In this document: in pieces, positions 1 through 7,565 of the stretch
How the letters are laid out: each line of letters starts with the position of its first letter
Position numbering within the stretch: the stretch's first letter is position 1
Assembly: GCA_030431975.1 (NCBI GenBank)
Contig: JAUIHP010000012.1
Coordinates: 1-64,000 of the forward strand
Direction: 5' to 3'
DNA from: a bacterium
GTDB lineage: Bacteria; Eisenbacteria; RBG-16-71-46; CAIMUX01
Length of the DNA stretch: 64,000 nt
Notes under the pieces: model-generated
Databases searched by the model: none
What the model was told of the DNA's origin: nothing
Seen by the model: only the letters and a program-made list of their open reading frames with translations
Program-made: the position numbers and the translations under genes

Positions 1-714
1 ACCTTCGAGTACTCGCAGTACTTCCCATTCCACATCAACTTGGCTGCGGGGCAGAGTTCCTGGTTCGTCTACGGGTACACGGACAGTCCTCTTCGGCGCA
101 AAGGCCGGATGACCGAGAAGCAGAAGCTGGAGCGAAAGCGCCTGGAAAACGAGCTGGGCCGACCGGATCCGCGTGCAGTGGAGACGGGAATGTGCGATCT
201 CATCGGCCCCGTCCTCGATCGGTCGCAAGGACCGCTCGAGCTCCACAGTGACGAGCATCCCGCCTACCCGCCCGCCATCCGCCGGGCGATGGCGAATCGG
301 CCGGATCGACAGATCGATCACTGTTGCACTCCATCGGTGGAGGCACGGACACACCAGAACCCGCTGTTCGCCGTCAATCTGACCGACATGTTGATTCGTC
401 ACAGCCACGCCAACCACCGGCGGGAGACGATCGCCTTCAGCAAGCGGAGGATGGGGGCCTTGGACCGGCTGGGGATCTTCGTCGTGTGGCGCAACTGGAT
501 CAAACGAAGACGGGAAAAGAAGGGAACGGAGACCGCGGCCATGGAATGTGGCTTGGCCGACCGGCCACTCAAGTGGGCAGATGTTCTGAAGCGACGACTC
601 TTTCCAAATCGGGTGGCCTTACCCGCGCCATGGCCCGACTACTACCGACGGCGGATCTTCACCCCGGTCTTGGGCGAAGGGCAGACGGAGCACCAGTTGA
701 AGTACGCGTTCTAA
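1..714 (+). CDS. Transposase-like protein, C-terminal part (5' end outside window)
   Basis: The frame is open from the first base, so the gene begins upstream of the window; the TAA at 712-714 is its real end. The visible ~237 residues are rich in Arg/Lys and hold a DDE-transposase-like middle motif (L-H-S-D-E-H-P-A-Y, base ~240-265) followed by N-L-T-D-M-L-I-R-H-x-x-A-N-H-R-R-E-T (base ~375-430), where the Glu could be the third catalytic acid. I cannot assign an IS family and see no terminal inverted repeat downstream. It stands on the opposite strand from, and 78 bp away from, the end of the maltodextrin transport operon, and may mark one border of an acquired glycan locus. It could also be a non-transposase DDE-fold protein. 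Confidence 0.5.
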   Translation, partial: TFEYSQYFPFHINLAAGQSSWFVYGYTDSPLRRKGRMTEKQKLERKRLENELGRPDPRAVETGMCDLIGPVLDRSQGPLELHSDEHPAYPPAIRRAMANRPDRQIDHCCTPSVEARTHQNPLFAVNLTDMLIRHSHANHRRETIAFSKRRMGALDRLGIFVVWRNWIKRRREKKGTETAAMECGLADRPLKWADVLKRRLFPNRVALPAPWPDYYRRRIFTPVLGEGQTEHQLKYAF

Positions 715-792
715 GGCCGAATGAGACTCTGAGGCGGCGGGCTGACCGGGCGCGACCTGGGGCCGCAATCAGCAATCTTCCGGCCACAACCC

Positions 793-1626
793 TCAGCCCT
801 TAACGCCGCCTAGGGTGAGGCCCGAAACCAGAAAGCGGTTCAGCGACAGAAAAAGCAGAACGACCGGAAGACAGACGAGAAGGCTGCCCGCAGAGTAGTT
901 GGCCCACTCCGTCTGAAACGTCCCGGCCAATCCCTCCAAGCCCAAGGGAAGCGTGTACAGACTTTGGCTGCTGAGAATGACGCGGGCGACGATGAACTCC
1001 GACCACCCGGACATGAACGAGAAGAGCGACGTGATCATTAGAGCGGGTCGGGCCAAAGGCAGAACCACTCGAACAAACGCGCCGATCTGTGTCGTCCCGT
1101 CGACCATGGCCGCCTCTTCCAAGTCCCGGGGAATCGTGTCGTAGTAGCCTTTCAGCGTCCACACCGTGAAGGGTAGAACCGTAGCGGTGTAGGCCACGAT
1201 CAGTCCGAGCAGCGAATCAACGAGCCCGAGCTTCCGCATCAGGACGTAGAGCGGCAGGAGCAGCATCGTTGCCGGAAACATCTGCGTCACAAGCAGTGCG
1301 ATCATTCCGACGCGCCTCCCGGGAAAGCGAAACCGGGAAAACGCATACCCGGCCGTCGATGCGAGGGCGACACCGAAGATCGTCACCGATAGAGAGACGA
1401 TCAAAGAGTTGCGCATCCACAACAGAAACGGTTTGTCCGTCAGGATGACCTTGAAGGCGTCGAGCGTCGCCCCATCCGGGATCAGGCTCAGCGACGTGGA
1501 GTAGAGCGCGTCAGAAGGACGAAGCGAAACGCTGATCACGACCAGGATCGGATAGATGGTGGCGATCGTGATCCCAACGAGCAGAAGGTGGAGCAGGATC
1601 GACTTCAGTCGCTTCATGGTTTCCAT
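793..1626 (-). CDS. malG: Maltodextrin-type ABC transporter permease, MalG-like
   Basis: Inner-membrane permease of the CUT1 carbohydrate importer family, 277 aa, the normal length. It has about six hydrophobic segments and the cytoplasmic EAA loop (E-E-A-A-M-V-D-G-T-x-x-x-x-F, residues ~190-205) that docks on the ATPase. It is the last gene of a minus-strand operon whose order is ATPase, binding protein, MalF-type, MalG-type. The start lies 8 bp after the stop of the MalF-type gene, so translation is probably coupled; a second Met at codon 4 is equally possible. Specificity for maltodextrin is inferred from the surrounding amylase genes; trehalose or another alpha-glucoside cannot be excluded from sequence alone. 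Confidence 0.85.
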   Translation of the reverse strand: METMKRLKSILLHLLLVGITIATIYPILVVISVSLRPSDALYSTSLSLIPDGATLDAFKVILTDKPFLLWMRNSLIVSLSVTIFGVALASTAGYAFSRFRFPGRRVGMIALLVTQMFPATMLLLPLYVLMRKLGLVDSLLGLIVAYTATVLPFTVWTLKGYYDTIPRDLEEAAMVDGTTQIGAFVRVVLPLARPALMITSLFSFMSGWSEFIVARVILSSQSLYTLPLGLEGLAGTFQTEWANYSAGSLLVCLPVVLLFLSLNRFLVSGLTLGGVKG

Positions 1627-1633
1627 CCGTGCA

Positions 1634-2527
1634 TCAGCGAGCGACTCCGTCCTGCAAGGCTCCGGTTCGGTTCAGGTACCAGATGATGAACCCAAACAGG
1701 ATCAGGAATATGACGACGGAGAACGCCGCCGCGTACCCGTAGCGGTAGTAGGTGAAGGCCGCCTTGTAGACGTAGGTCACGAGAATGTGTGAGCTGTCGG
1801 CGGGCTGTCCTCCCCGCGTTACCAACCAAATCACGTTGAGGTTGTTGAACGTCCAAATCGCACCCAAAGAAACGGCCGGAACCATGATCGGTTTCAGCAT
1901 GGGAAGCGTGATCCGCCAGAACCGCTGCCACGCTCCGGCGCCGTCGATCTCTGCCGCTTCATAGAGTTCTTTCGGAATCGACTGCAAACCGCCCAGGGCA
2001 ATGACCATCATGAACGGAAAGCCCAACCAGATATTGGTGATGGTCGCGGCGGCGAAGGCCCAGAACGCATCGGAAAGCCAAGGGACGGCTTCCAGCCCAA
2101 ACCACCGGGTGAGCATGAGGTTGATCGACCCATACTCGTAGCTGAACATCCCCCGCCACGTCAGTGCGACGATGTACTGCGGCATGGCCCAGGGAAGAAT
2201 GAGCAGGGCGCGGAAGATCCCCTTCCCCCGGATTCCCTCATTCAGGAGAACGGCCAGGGCGATACCCAGGGCGACGTGGAAGAAGACGTTGACCACAGTC
2301 CAGATGATGGTCTTCCCAAGCACGGAGTAGAGTTCGGACTCTTTGAAGATCTCCCCATAGTTTCGAAGACCGACAAAGGCGGGATCATTGATGTGGTAGA
2401 GACTCATGTTGGTCATGCTGAGCCACAGGTTGTAGAAGAACGGGTAGAGGATGACGAGGCCGATGACGAGACCGGTCGGAAGGAGAAGTGCGTAGGGCAC
2501 TCGGTAACGAGAGATCCAGGTCGTCAT
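1634..2527 (-). CDS. malF: Maltodextrin-type ABC transporter permease, MalF/UgpA-like
   Basis: Second inner-membrane permease of the CUT1 importer, 297 aa. It is the short form: the large periplasmic loop of enterobacterial MalF (about 514 aa) is absent. The EAA loop Y-E-A-A-E-I-D-G-A-x-x-W-x-x-F-W-x-I-T-L-P is present at residues ~190-210. It pairs with the MalG-type permease 8 bp downstream to form the heterodimeric channel. A 185-bp gap with a 9-bp minisatellite separates it from the binding-protein gene upstream. No clear Shine-Dalgarno precedes the ATG. Confidence 0.85.
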   Translation of the reverse strand: MTTWISRYRVPYALLLPTGLVIGLVILYPFFYNLWLSMTNMSLYHINDPAFVGLRNYGEIFKESELYSVLGKTIIWTVVNVFFHVALGIALAVLLNEGIRGKGIFRALLILPWAMPQYIVALTWRGMFSYEYGSINLMLTRWFGLEAVPWLSDAFWAFAAATITNIWLGFPFMMVIALGGLQSIPKELYEAAEIDGAGAWQRFWRITLPMLKPIMVPAVSLGAIWTFNNLNVIWLVTRGGQPADSSHILVTYVYKAAFTYYRYGYAAAFSVVIFLILFGFIIWYLNRTGALQDGVAR

Positions 2528-2604
2528 CCGCGAACGTCAGCCTCGCGGGTGTCCCGTACTACAAGTTCTGTGTCGCTCTCACCCGGAACGGCGAAGAACG
2601 TCCC

Positions 2605-2685
2605 GTAGGCGACGTCGGCGACGTAGGCGACCCAGGCCACGCAGGTGACCCAGGCCACGCAGGCGCCCCCGGCCACGCAGGCGGA
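2605..2685. repeat. Minisatellite, nine tandem 9-bp units between malE-like and malF-like genes
   Basis: Read on the plus strand, nine consecutive 9-mers follow a GYAGGCGAC / CCAGGCCAC pattern (GTAGGCGAC at 2605, GTCGGCGAC, GTAGGCGAC, CCAGGCCAC, GCAGGTGAC and so on to 2685). It fills about half of the 185-bp gap between the binding-protein gene (stop at 2712) and the permease gene (start at 2527). It may separate expression of binding protein and permeases, but no function is shown. A short open frame through it has no domain. Confidence 0.8.
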
Positions 2686-2711
2686 CGTGCGGATGAAGGC
2701 GGATCGGTTTC

Positions 2712-4016
2712 TCACCCCTTCATCTCTTTGATCTTTCGCGCGGCCTGTTCCTGCATGTCGCGCGCGGCGTCGGCCGGTGACTTCGTCCCGTTCCACACGC
2801 TCTGCATGGCCGGTCGCATGGCATCCCATATCGCGCGCATTTCGGGCACCACCGGCATCCGCTTGCCGACTTCGACCTGCTGCGACGACGCGTAAAGCAA
2901 AGCGTTTTCGGCTACCGCGGGCACGGTGTACGCCGTCTTTCGCGCAGGCAATGTGCCGACCTTCTCAGCGAACTCGACTTGAAAGTCCACTTGAGTCAGG
3001 AAACGAACCGCTTCTGCCGCAGCCCGAAGGCGGTCCCCTTTCAACTTGGCATTGAAGGAGTATCCCTTGGACGAAATCATCGGAGCCGGCCACCGCCCGG
3101 TCTCCTCGATCTTGGGAATTCGCGCCAGCCCGATATCGATCCCGGCCTTGCGGTAGGCCTCCCAGGACCAGGGACCGTTGATGATCATCGCCGCCCGTCC
3201 CTCTTTGAACACTGTATCGGCGATCTCGTAGTCACACTCGGCAGGCATGATCCTGTGCTCATCACGAAACGAACGCAGTAACTCCAGAGCACTGCGCATG
3301 GCGCCGGTGTGCAGCGTCGGCTGATAGTTGTCGTCCATGACCCAGCCTCCGTACCCCGTCAGAAAGGGAACGAGCCAAAATGGCTCCATCGCCTGAAAGA
3401 CGAGCCCGTAACGATCGGGGCGACCGTCTCCATTCTCGTCACGGGTTTGCGCCTTGGCGACTTCGATGAGTTCCGACATGGTCCGCGGCGGTTCCGAAAT
3501 GAGCGCCTTGTTGTAGACCAACGTGAGATGGTTTCCGACCTGGTCCGGGTAGGAGTAGATCTGGCCGTCCAAACGGTCGAAGGCTTCCGGACGGATCGCT
3601 TCCAGGTCTTCTGCGGAAAGCGCTTCTCCGAGTGGTTTGATCAGTCCCATCACCGAAAAGGGACCGACCTGATCCGACGGACCGTAGACCAGATCCGGCC
3701 CGCTCCCCGCCAAAGCCGCAGTCTGAAACTGCGTCCTCAGGTCTTCGGTGCTGTAGTGGGAGAGTTCGATCTTCATCCCGGGAAAGGCGGCCTCGTAGGC
3801 GGCAATCTGCGCTGCCTGTACCTCACGCTCCTGCGGATCCATTTGTTCCCACAGGGTCAGGGTAAAGGTCTGCGCTGAATCACCGGAAGAGCCGTCTTCG
3901 GAGCCTCCCCCGGAACAACCGAAGTATCCGAAGGCCAGCCCCAAGGCCAGCACCGTACGGAGGAGGGACCGCCGAGGGTTGCCGCTCTGATCACTGTTTC
4001 TCAACACTCGCCTCAT
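2712..4016 (-). CDS. malE: Maltodextrin-type ABC transporter solute-binding lipoprotein (MalE-like)
   Basis: Periplasmic solute-binding protein of the CUT1 family (SBP_bac_1 type, ~434 aa). It starts with a basic n-region, a hydrophobic stretch (L-A-L-G-L-A-F-G-Y-F-G) and a cysteine followed by Ser/Gly, consistent with a lipoprotein although the lipobox is not canonical. The body has the usual landmarks: L-T-L-W-E-Q-M near the mature N-terminus, G-P-D-L-V-Y-G-P, Y-S-Y-P-D-Q-V-G and M-I-I-N-G-P-W-S-W. I chose the ATG at 4016 because GGAAGG lies about 10 bases upstream; an in-frame GTG at 4034 is the alternative. It follows the ATPase gene after a 221-bp spacer with a 12-bp tandem repeat. Confidence 0.85.
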   Translation of the reverse strand: MRRVLRNSDQSGNPRRSLLRTVLALGLAFGYFGCSGGGSEDGSSGDSAQTFTLTLWEQMDPQEREVQAAQIAAYEAAFPGMKIELSHYSTEDLRTQFQTAALAGSGPDLVYGPSDQVGPFSVMGLIKPLGEALSAEDLEAIRPEAFDRLDGQIYSYPDQVGNHLTLVYNKALISEPPRTMSELIEVAKAQTRDENGDGRPDRYGLVFQAMEPFWLVPFLTGYGGWVMDDNYQPTLHTGAMRSALELLRSFRDEHRIMPAECDYEIADTVFKEGRAAMIINGPWSWEAYRKAGIDIGLARIPKIEETGRWPAPMISSKGYSFNAKLKGDRLRAAAEAVRFLTQVDFQVEFAEKVGTLPARKTAYTVPAVAENALLYASSQQVEVGKRMPVVPEMRAIWDAMRPAMQSVWNGTKSPADAARDMQEQAARKIKEMKG

Positions 4017-4047
4017 GCTTTCACGCCTTCCCACTACATCGTCACGT

Positions 4048-4095
4048 GCTTCGTTACTTGCTTCGTTACTTGCTTCATTACTTGCTTCGTCGCTG
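4048..4095. repeat. Four tandem 12-bp units upstream of malE-like gene
   Basis: Units read GCTTCGTTACTT, GCTTCGTTACTT, GCTTCATTACTT and GCTTCGTCGCTG on the plus strand. The array lies 32 bp upstream of the binding-protein start, inside the untranslated spacer after the ATPase gene, and is AT-richer than its surroundings. Unit-number changes would alter the leader of the binding-protein message, but that is inference. Confidence 0.8.
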
Positions 4096-4237
4096 CTCGT
4101 CCCGCTGCCCGGTCCCTGGGTCGATCCACTCTTCGCCGTCCAGCCGTTTGTGGCCGCTTCGGCGTCGGGTCACGGACCTCCGTCTCACCGCCTCATCCCG
4201 CTCTGATCCACACCAACCTCCACCCTCGGACCCAGCC

Positions 4238-5308
4238 TCAACGCTCGATTCGATCCCCAGACACTGCGTCGAAGAAGTGCGCCTTTCCGGGATCGAAACG
4301 AAAACCGACGACATCACCGACGGCGGCTTGAACGTCACTCGGGGCTTTCATAATGACCCGATGGCCATTCTCCGACTCCAGTTGACCGTAGACGAACGCC
4401 TCTCCCCCGGTCGGTTCGACGAGGTCCACGCGCATCCGCAGCGGGGACTCAGGATCCAGGCTCAAGCTCTCCGGCCGCAATCCAAGCGTAAACTCCCCGG
4501 CCGGAATCGACGACGACCCGGGCAACTCGACCGGCACTCCACCCAAGTCCATCCCACGTTCGCCGACGCGAACCTGTTCAAAGAAGTTCATCCCTGGATT
4601 GCCGATGAACCCGGCCACGAAACGGTTGGCCGGGCGGTTGTAGACCTCCAGCGGAGGACCGATCTGCTGGATGACTCCCCCGTTCAGAACGACGATGCGC
4701 TGCCCCATCGTCATGGCCTCAACCTGGTCGTGCGTCACATAGACCGTCGTTACACCCAGGCGACGATGGAGTCCGGTGATCTCCGCTCGCATCTCCGATC
4801 GCAGCTTGGCGTCGAGATTGGAAAGGGGTTCATCGAAGAGAAAAACCTGCGGGTCGCGAACGATGGCGCGTCCCAGCGCCACGCGCTGTCGCTCTCCGCC
4901 GGACAAAGCCTTGGGATACTTTTCGAGCAGAGGCTCGATGGAAAGAAGCGATGCCGCTTCCCTTACCTTGGACTCGATTTCAGGCTTGGGGCGTTTTCGG
5001 ATCCGAAGCCCAAACGCCATGTTCTCGAAAGCCGTGAGATGGGGATACAACGCGTAGTTCTGAAAGACCATCGCGATATCCCGTTCGCGAGGAGGGACAC
5101 TTGTGACGTCGCGGTCTCCGATCAGGAGTCGGCCGTCGGTCACGTCCTCGAGCCCGGCAATGATCCGGAGGATGGTCGACTTCCCACAGCCCGAAGGGCC
5201 GACCAGAACGAGGAACTCTCCGTCACGGACTTGCAGATCGAGGTTGTGGAGGACGCGCTTGTCCTGCGCGTAGATCTTCTCGACCTTCTCCAGCCTCACT
5301 TCCGCCAT
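4238..5308 (-). CDS. malK: Sugar ABC transporter ATPase, MalK/MsmK/UgpC type
   Basis: Cytoplasmic ATPase that energises the MalF/MalG-like permeases, 356 aa. Walker A G-P-S-G-C-G-K-S-T is at residues ~38-46, the Q-loop at M-V-F-Q-N-Y-A-L-Y-P-H, the signature L-S-G-G-E-R-Q-R at ~135, Walker B V-F-L-F-D-E-P-L-S-N-L-D-A-K-L, and the H-loop V-T-H-D. The last ~120 residues form the MalK-type regulatory (TOBE-like) domain, with G-x-R-P-E-S. It is the first gene of the transporter operon, divergent from the secreted protein at 5470. A good promoter lies immediately upstream with almost no leader. Such ATPases sometimes serve several CUT1 importers. Confidence 0.92.
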   Translation of the reverse strand: MAEVRLEKVEKIYAQDKRVLHNLDLQVRDGEFLVLVGPSGCGKSTILRIIAGLEDVTDGRLLIGDRDVTSVPPRERDIAMVFQNYALYPHLTAFENMAFGLRIRKRPKPEIESKVREAASLLSIEPLLEKYPKALSGGERQRVALGRAIVRDPQVFLFDEPLSNLDAKLRSEMRAEITGLHRRLGVTTVYVTHDQVEAMTMGQRIVVLNGGVIQQIGPPLEVYNRPANRFVAGFIGNPGMNFFEQVRVGERGMDLGGVPVELPGSSSIPAGEFTLGLRPESLSLDPESPLRMRVDLVEPTGGEAFVYGQLESENGHRVIMKAPSDVQAAVGDVVGFRFDPGKAHFFDAVSGDRIER

Positions 5309-5343
5309 TGCGGGATATTCAGGAAATTGGCAGTCGGTTGCAA
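5306..5343 (-). promoter_or_regulatory. Candidate sigma70 promoter giving a leaderless malK message
   Basis: On the minus strand TTGCAA (5343-5338) is followed after exactly 17 bases by GAATAT (5320-5315), then six bases and the ATG (5308-5306). A start site about 7 bases after the -10 would fall on the ATG itself, and no Shine-Dalgarno is present. Box identity, spacing and ATG distance are read from sequence; leaderless initiation is inferred. Confidence 0.5.
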
Positions 5344-5469
5344 GGTCTGGCTGATCCGATCGCTTGCCTTTGGGGCACCCGATCCGGCATCATTTATGGG
5401 TCGCAACTCAGCTGCTCGTCCGATGACGAGCCCGCCCAGTCTCACTCCCTGAAGGAGAGCTAACATCCT

Positions 5470-7485
5470 ATGAATAAGGCACTTTGGATGGTCGTGGCCG
5501 CCTCTGTGTGCTCGGCGCCCATGGCCCTCGCAGAAGGCTTCGGCACTCCGGTCGTCGACGGCGTACTCGACGGCATCTATGGAGCAGCGGAAGCATCCGA
5601 TCCGTCGGACGACCCTCAGGGGAACGCCCCGATGGACCTTCTCGATCTTCACGTCATCAACGACAACGACTTCTGGTACTTCCACTTCACCATCGATGAC
5701 GACGTCTCCGCGAACAACTGGGGAAAGTACCTTCTCTACATCGACACGACCTCCGACGGATCTGGCGCCACCTTTGACGCCTGGGGACGCAACGTCGTCG
5801 CCGTCGTCCCGCACCTTCCGGAGTTCAGCCTCAACAGCTGGCTGGATGGAGGCGGCACCTACAGCGCCGCCAAGACACAGCTTCACTCCTGGAACGGCGC
5901 GGCCTGGTCTCAGATCGGGTCGGCCTCGGAGGCGGCCCTCGGCGCCGGGACGGTCAGCGGCATCGAGTGGAAAGTGGCTAAATCCGACCTTGGCAACCCA
6001 TCGAGCATCTGGGTCGAGGTTTACTCCACCAGCGGCGGTGGCGGAGACAATGCCCAGGACACGATCAACGATCCGTCCGACGACTGGAACGCCTCGGACT
6101 GGACTACACAGTCCGTTCTCTTCTGCTCCACCCGTGTCGACGAGCAGGCCGGAAGCGACAATACGCCTCCGGTGATGACCAACGCAACGACCGTCGGAGA
6201 GGACCCCATCACTGAAGTCCTGGTCAGTTTCAGTGAGGCGGTCAGTTCGGTGACCGCGGAGAACACTTCCAACTACACGATCGGCTTCCCCACGCCGGGA
6301 GTCGGCATCAGCAGCGCAGTGCTCCAGGGCGACGGAAGCAGCGTCCTTCTGACCCTCGACCAGGCCTTGGACTACGGGGTCGGAATCTCTGTTGAGGCGA
6401 ACGGGATCAACGACCTCTCCGGAAACACCATCGTCGACAACAACACGACGAATGTCGATTGCTTCAAGGTCTTCGACCTGCTGATTCGGGCCCGGATGAA
6501 CCTGTATCTCCGGACCAACTCGGCCGGACAGGACACGGTCAGCCTCGAAGGCTCGCTCTCGCCGTTGACCTGGGACCCGACCTGCGACGACCTCATGACC
6601 GATGTCGACGCCGACAGCGTCTATGAGGCTCGGAAGCAGTTCACGATCGACGCGGACTGCGCCGACGGAACGATTCCGCCGGGATCGTCACTGGAGTACA
6701 AGTTCAACCACCAGTGCGTGACCTGGGAGTCGACCGAGAACCACTTCTACGAGTTCAGCGACGCCGTCGGTGTCGACACTCTGGACATCTGGTGGCAGGA
6801 CGAAGCACCGCAGGATTTCACGGCGAATCCGGTCGACCTGGTCTTCATGGTGAGCATGAACGAACTCGAAACGCCGCCTTTGGCCATGGACTCGGTCAGC
6901 GTCAGCGGAAGCGAGCTGCCCTTCACGTGGGACCTCCCCAAGATCAACCTGGCCGATGACGGCGTCGCACCGGACGAGTCTGCCGGGGACGGCGTCTATT
7001 CGGGACGATTCACGTTCCCGGCCGGAACCTTCAAGTTCCTGCAGTACAAATTCGCGATCAACTCGGACTTCGAATGCTCGGGGCTGGGAAATCGGGAAGT
7101 CGCGATCGACGACGTCAACTTCGACAGCGCCGGCAACCCGCAGATCATCGGACTCGAGTACTACGACAACTGCCGTCCCGTGTCCTCGGTTCCGACCGGC
7201 ATCTCGGCCACTTCGCTGCAGCTGGCCGTCAGCCCCAACCCGCTCTCTGCGAAAGCGCAGATTCGGTTCGTGGCCAAAGCGTCCGAGTCGGGCACGGTCG
7301 AGGTATTCGACATCTCCGGTCGTAAGGTTCGCACGCTGGCCAGTGAGGTCTTTGAAGCGGGCGCTCACAACATCGCTTTCGATGGTCGGGACGCCGAAGG
7401 CCGAAGCCTGAGTCCAGGTCTCTACCTGGTTCGGGTCGTCCTCGGAAGTGAGTCGCAGGCTCTGCCCATGACCGTCTTGCGCTAG
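5470..7485 (+). CDS. Secreted starch-binding-like multidomain protein with C-terminal sorting domain
   Basis: 671 aa with a classical signal peptide ending A-L-A at residue ~21. Reading along: a CBM9/DOMON-like domain (~25-190, V-D-G-x-L-D-x-x-Y, L-Y-I-D-T), a bacterial Ig-like domain starting T-P-P-V (~235-325), and two successive CBM20-like modules (~335-445 and ~460-570), each with G-S-x-x-P-x-T-W-D, a D-D/V-D acidic turn, x-V-Y-x-x-x-F-T-x-x-x-G and L-x-Y-K-F. The end is a FlgD/type-A-sorting-like domain (S-P-N-P, V-F-D-I-S-G-R-K-V-R-T-L, G-L-Y-L-V-R-V, final V-L-R). No catalytic motif is visible. It probably binds alpha-glucan at the cell surface. It is divergent from the transporter operon; GGAG lies 12 bases before the ATG, and a strong terminator follows. 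Confidence 0.8.
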   Translation: MNKALWMVVAASVCSAPMALAEGFGTPVVDGVLDGIYGAAEASDPSDDPQGNAPMDLLDLHVINDNDFWYFHFTIDDDVSANNWGKYLLYIDTTSDGSGATFDAWGRNVVAVVPHLPEFSLNSWLDGGGTYSAAKTQLHSWNGAAWSQIGSASEAALGAGTVSGIEWKVAKSDLGNPSSIWVEVYSTSGGGGDNAQDTINDPSDDWNASDWTTQSVLFCSTRVDEQAGSDNTPPVMTNATTVGEDPITEVLVSFSEAVSSVTAENTSNYTIGFPTPGVGISSAVLQGDGSSVLLTLDQALDYGVGISVEANGINDLSGNTIVDNNTTNVDCFKVFDLLIRARMNLYLRTNSAGQDTVSLEGSLSPLTWDPTCDDLMTDVDADSVYEARKQFTIDADCADGTIPPGSSLEYKFNHQCVTWESTENHFYEFSDAVGVDTLDIWWQDEAPQDFTANPVDLVFMVSMNELETPPLAMDSVSVSGSELPFTWDLPKINLADDGVAPDESAGDGVYSGRFTFPAGTFKFLQYKFAINSDFECSGLGNREVAIDDVNFDSAGNPQIIGLEYYDNCRPVSSVPTGISATSLQLAVSPNPLSAKAQIRFVAKASESGTVEVFDISGRKVRTLASEVFEAGAHNIAFDGRDAEGRSLSPGLYLVRVVLGSESQALPMTVLR

Positions 7486-7508
7486 CCGCGCCGGACCCAT
7501 CATCATCG

Positions 7509-7548
7509 CGGCCGGTTCGGAAACCCCGAACCGGCCGTTCTTCTTTTT
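7509..7548 (+). terminator. Rho-independent terminator after the secreted starch-binding-like gene
   Basis: A perfect 12-bp stem (CGGCCGGTTCGG at 7509-7520 pairing with 7526-7537), a 5-base AAACC loop and a pyrimidine/T-rich tail TTCTTCTTTTT. It sits 24 bp after the stop codon and just before the GH13 gene at 7566, which therefore probably has its own promoter or depends on read-through. Confidence 0.85.
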
Positions 7549-7565
7549 GCGGCGAAAGGTAAGCT

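Noticed and set aside
2524-2829. Short minus-strand frame through the 9-bp minisatellite
   Set aside because: Its repeat translation (A-C-V-A-W-V) is a consequence of the array, and it overlaps the end of the binding-protein gene in another frame.
4046-5452. Plus-strand frame of 468 codons
   Set aside because: Mirror of the MalK-type ATPase gene, which has every expected motif on the minus strand.
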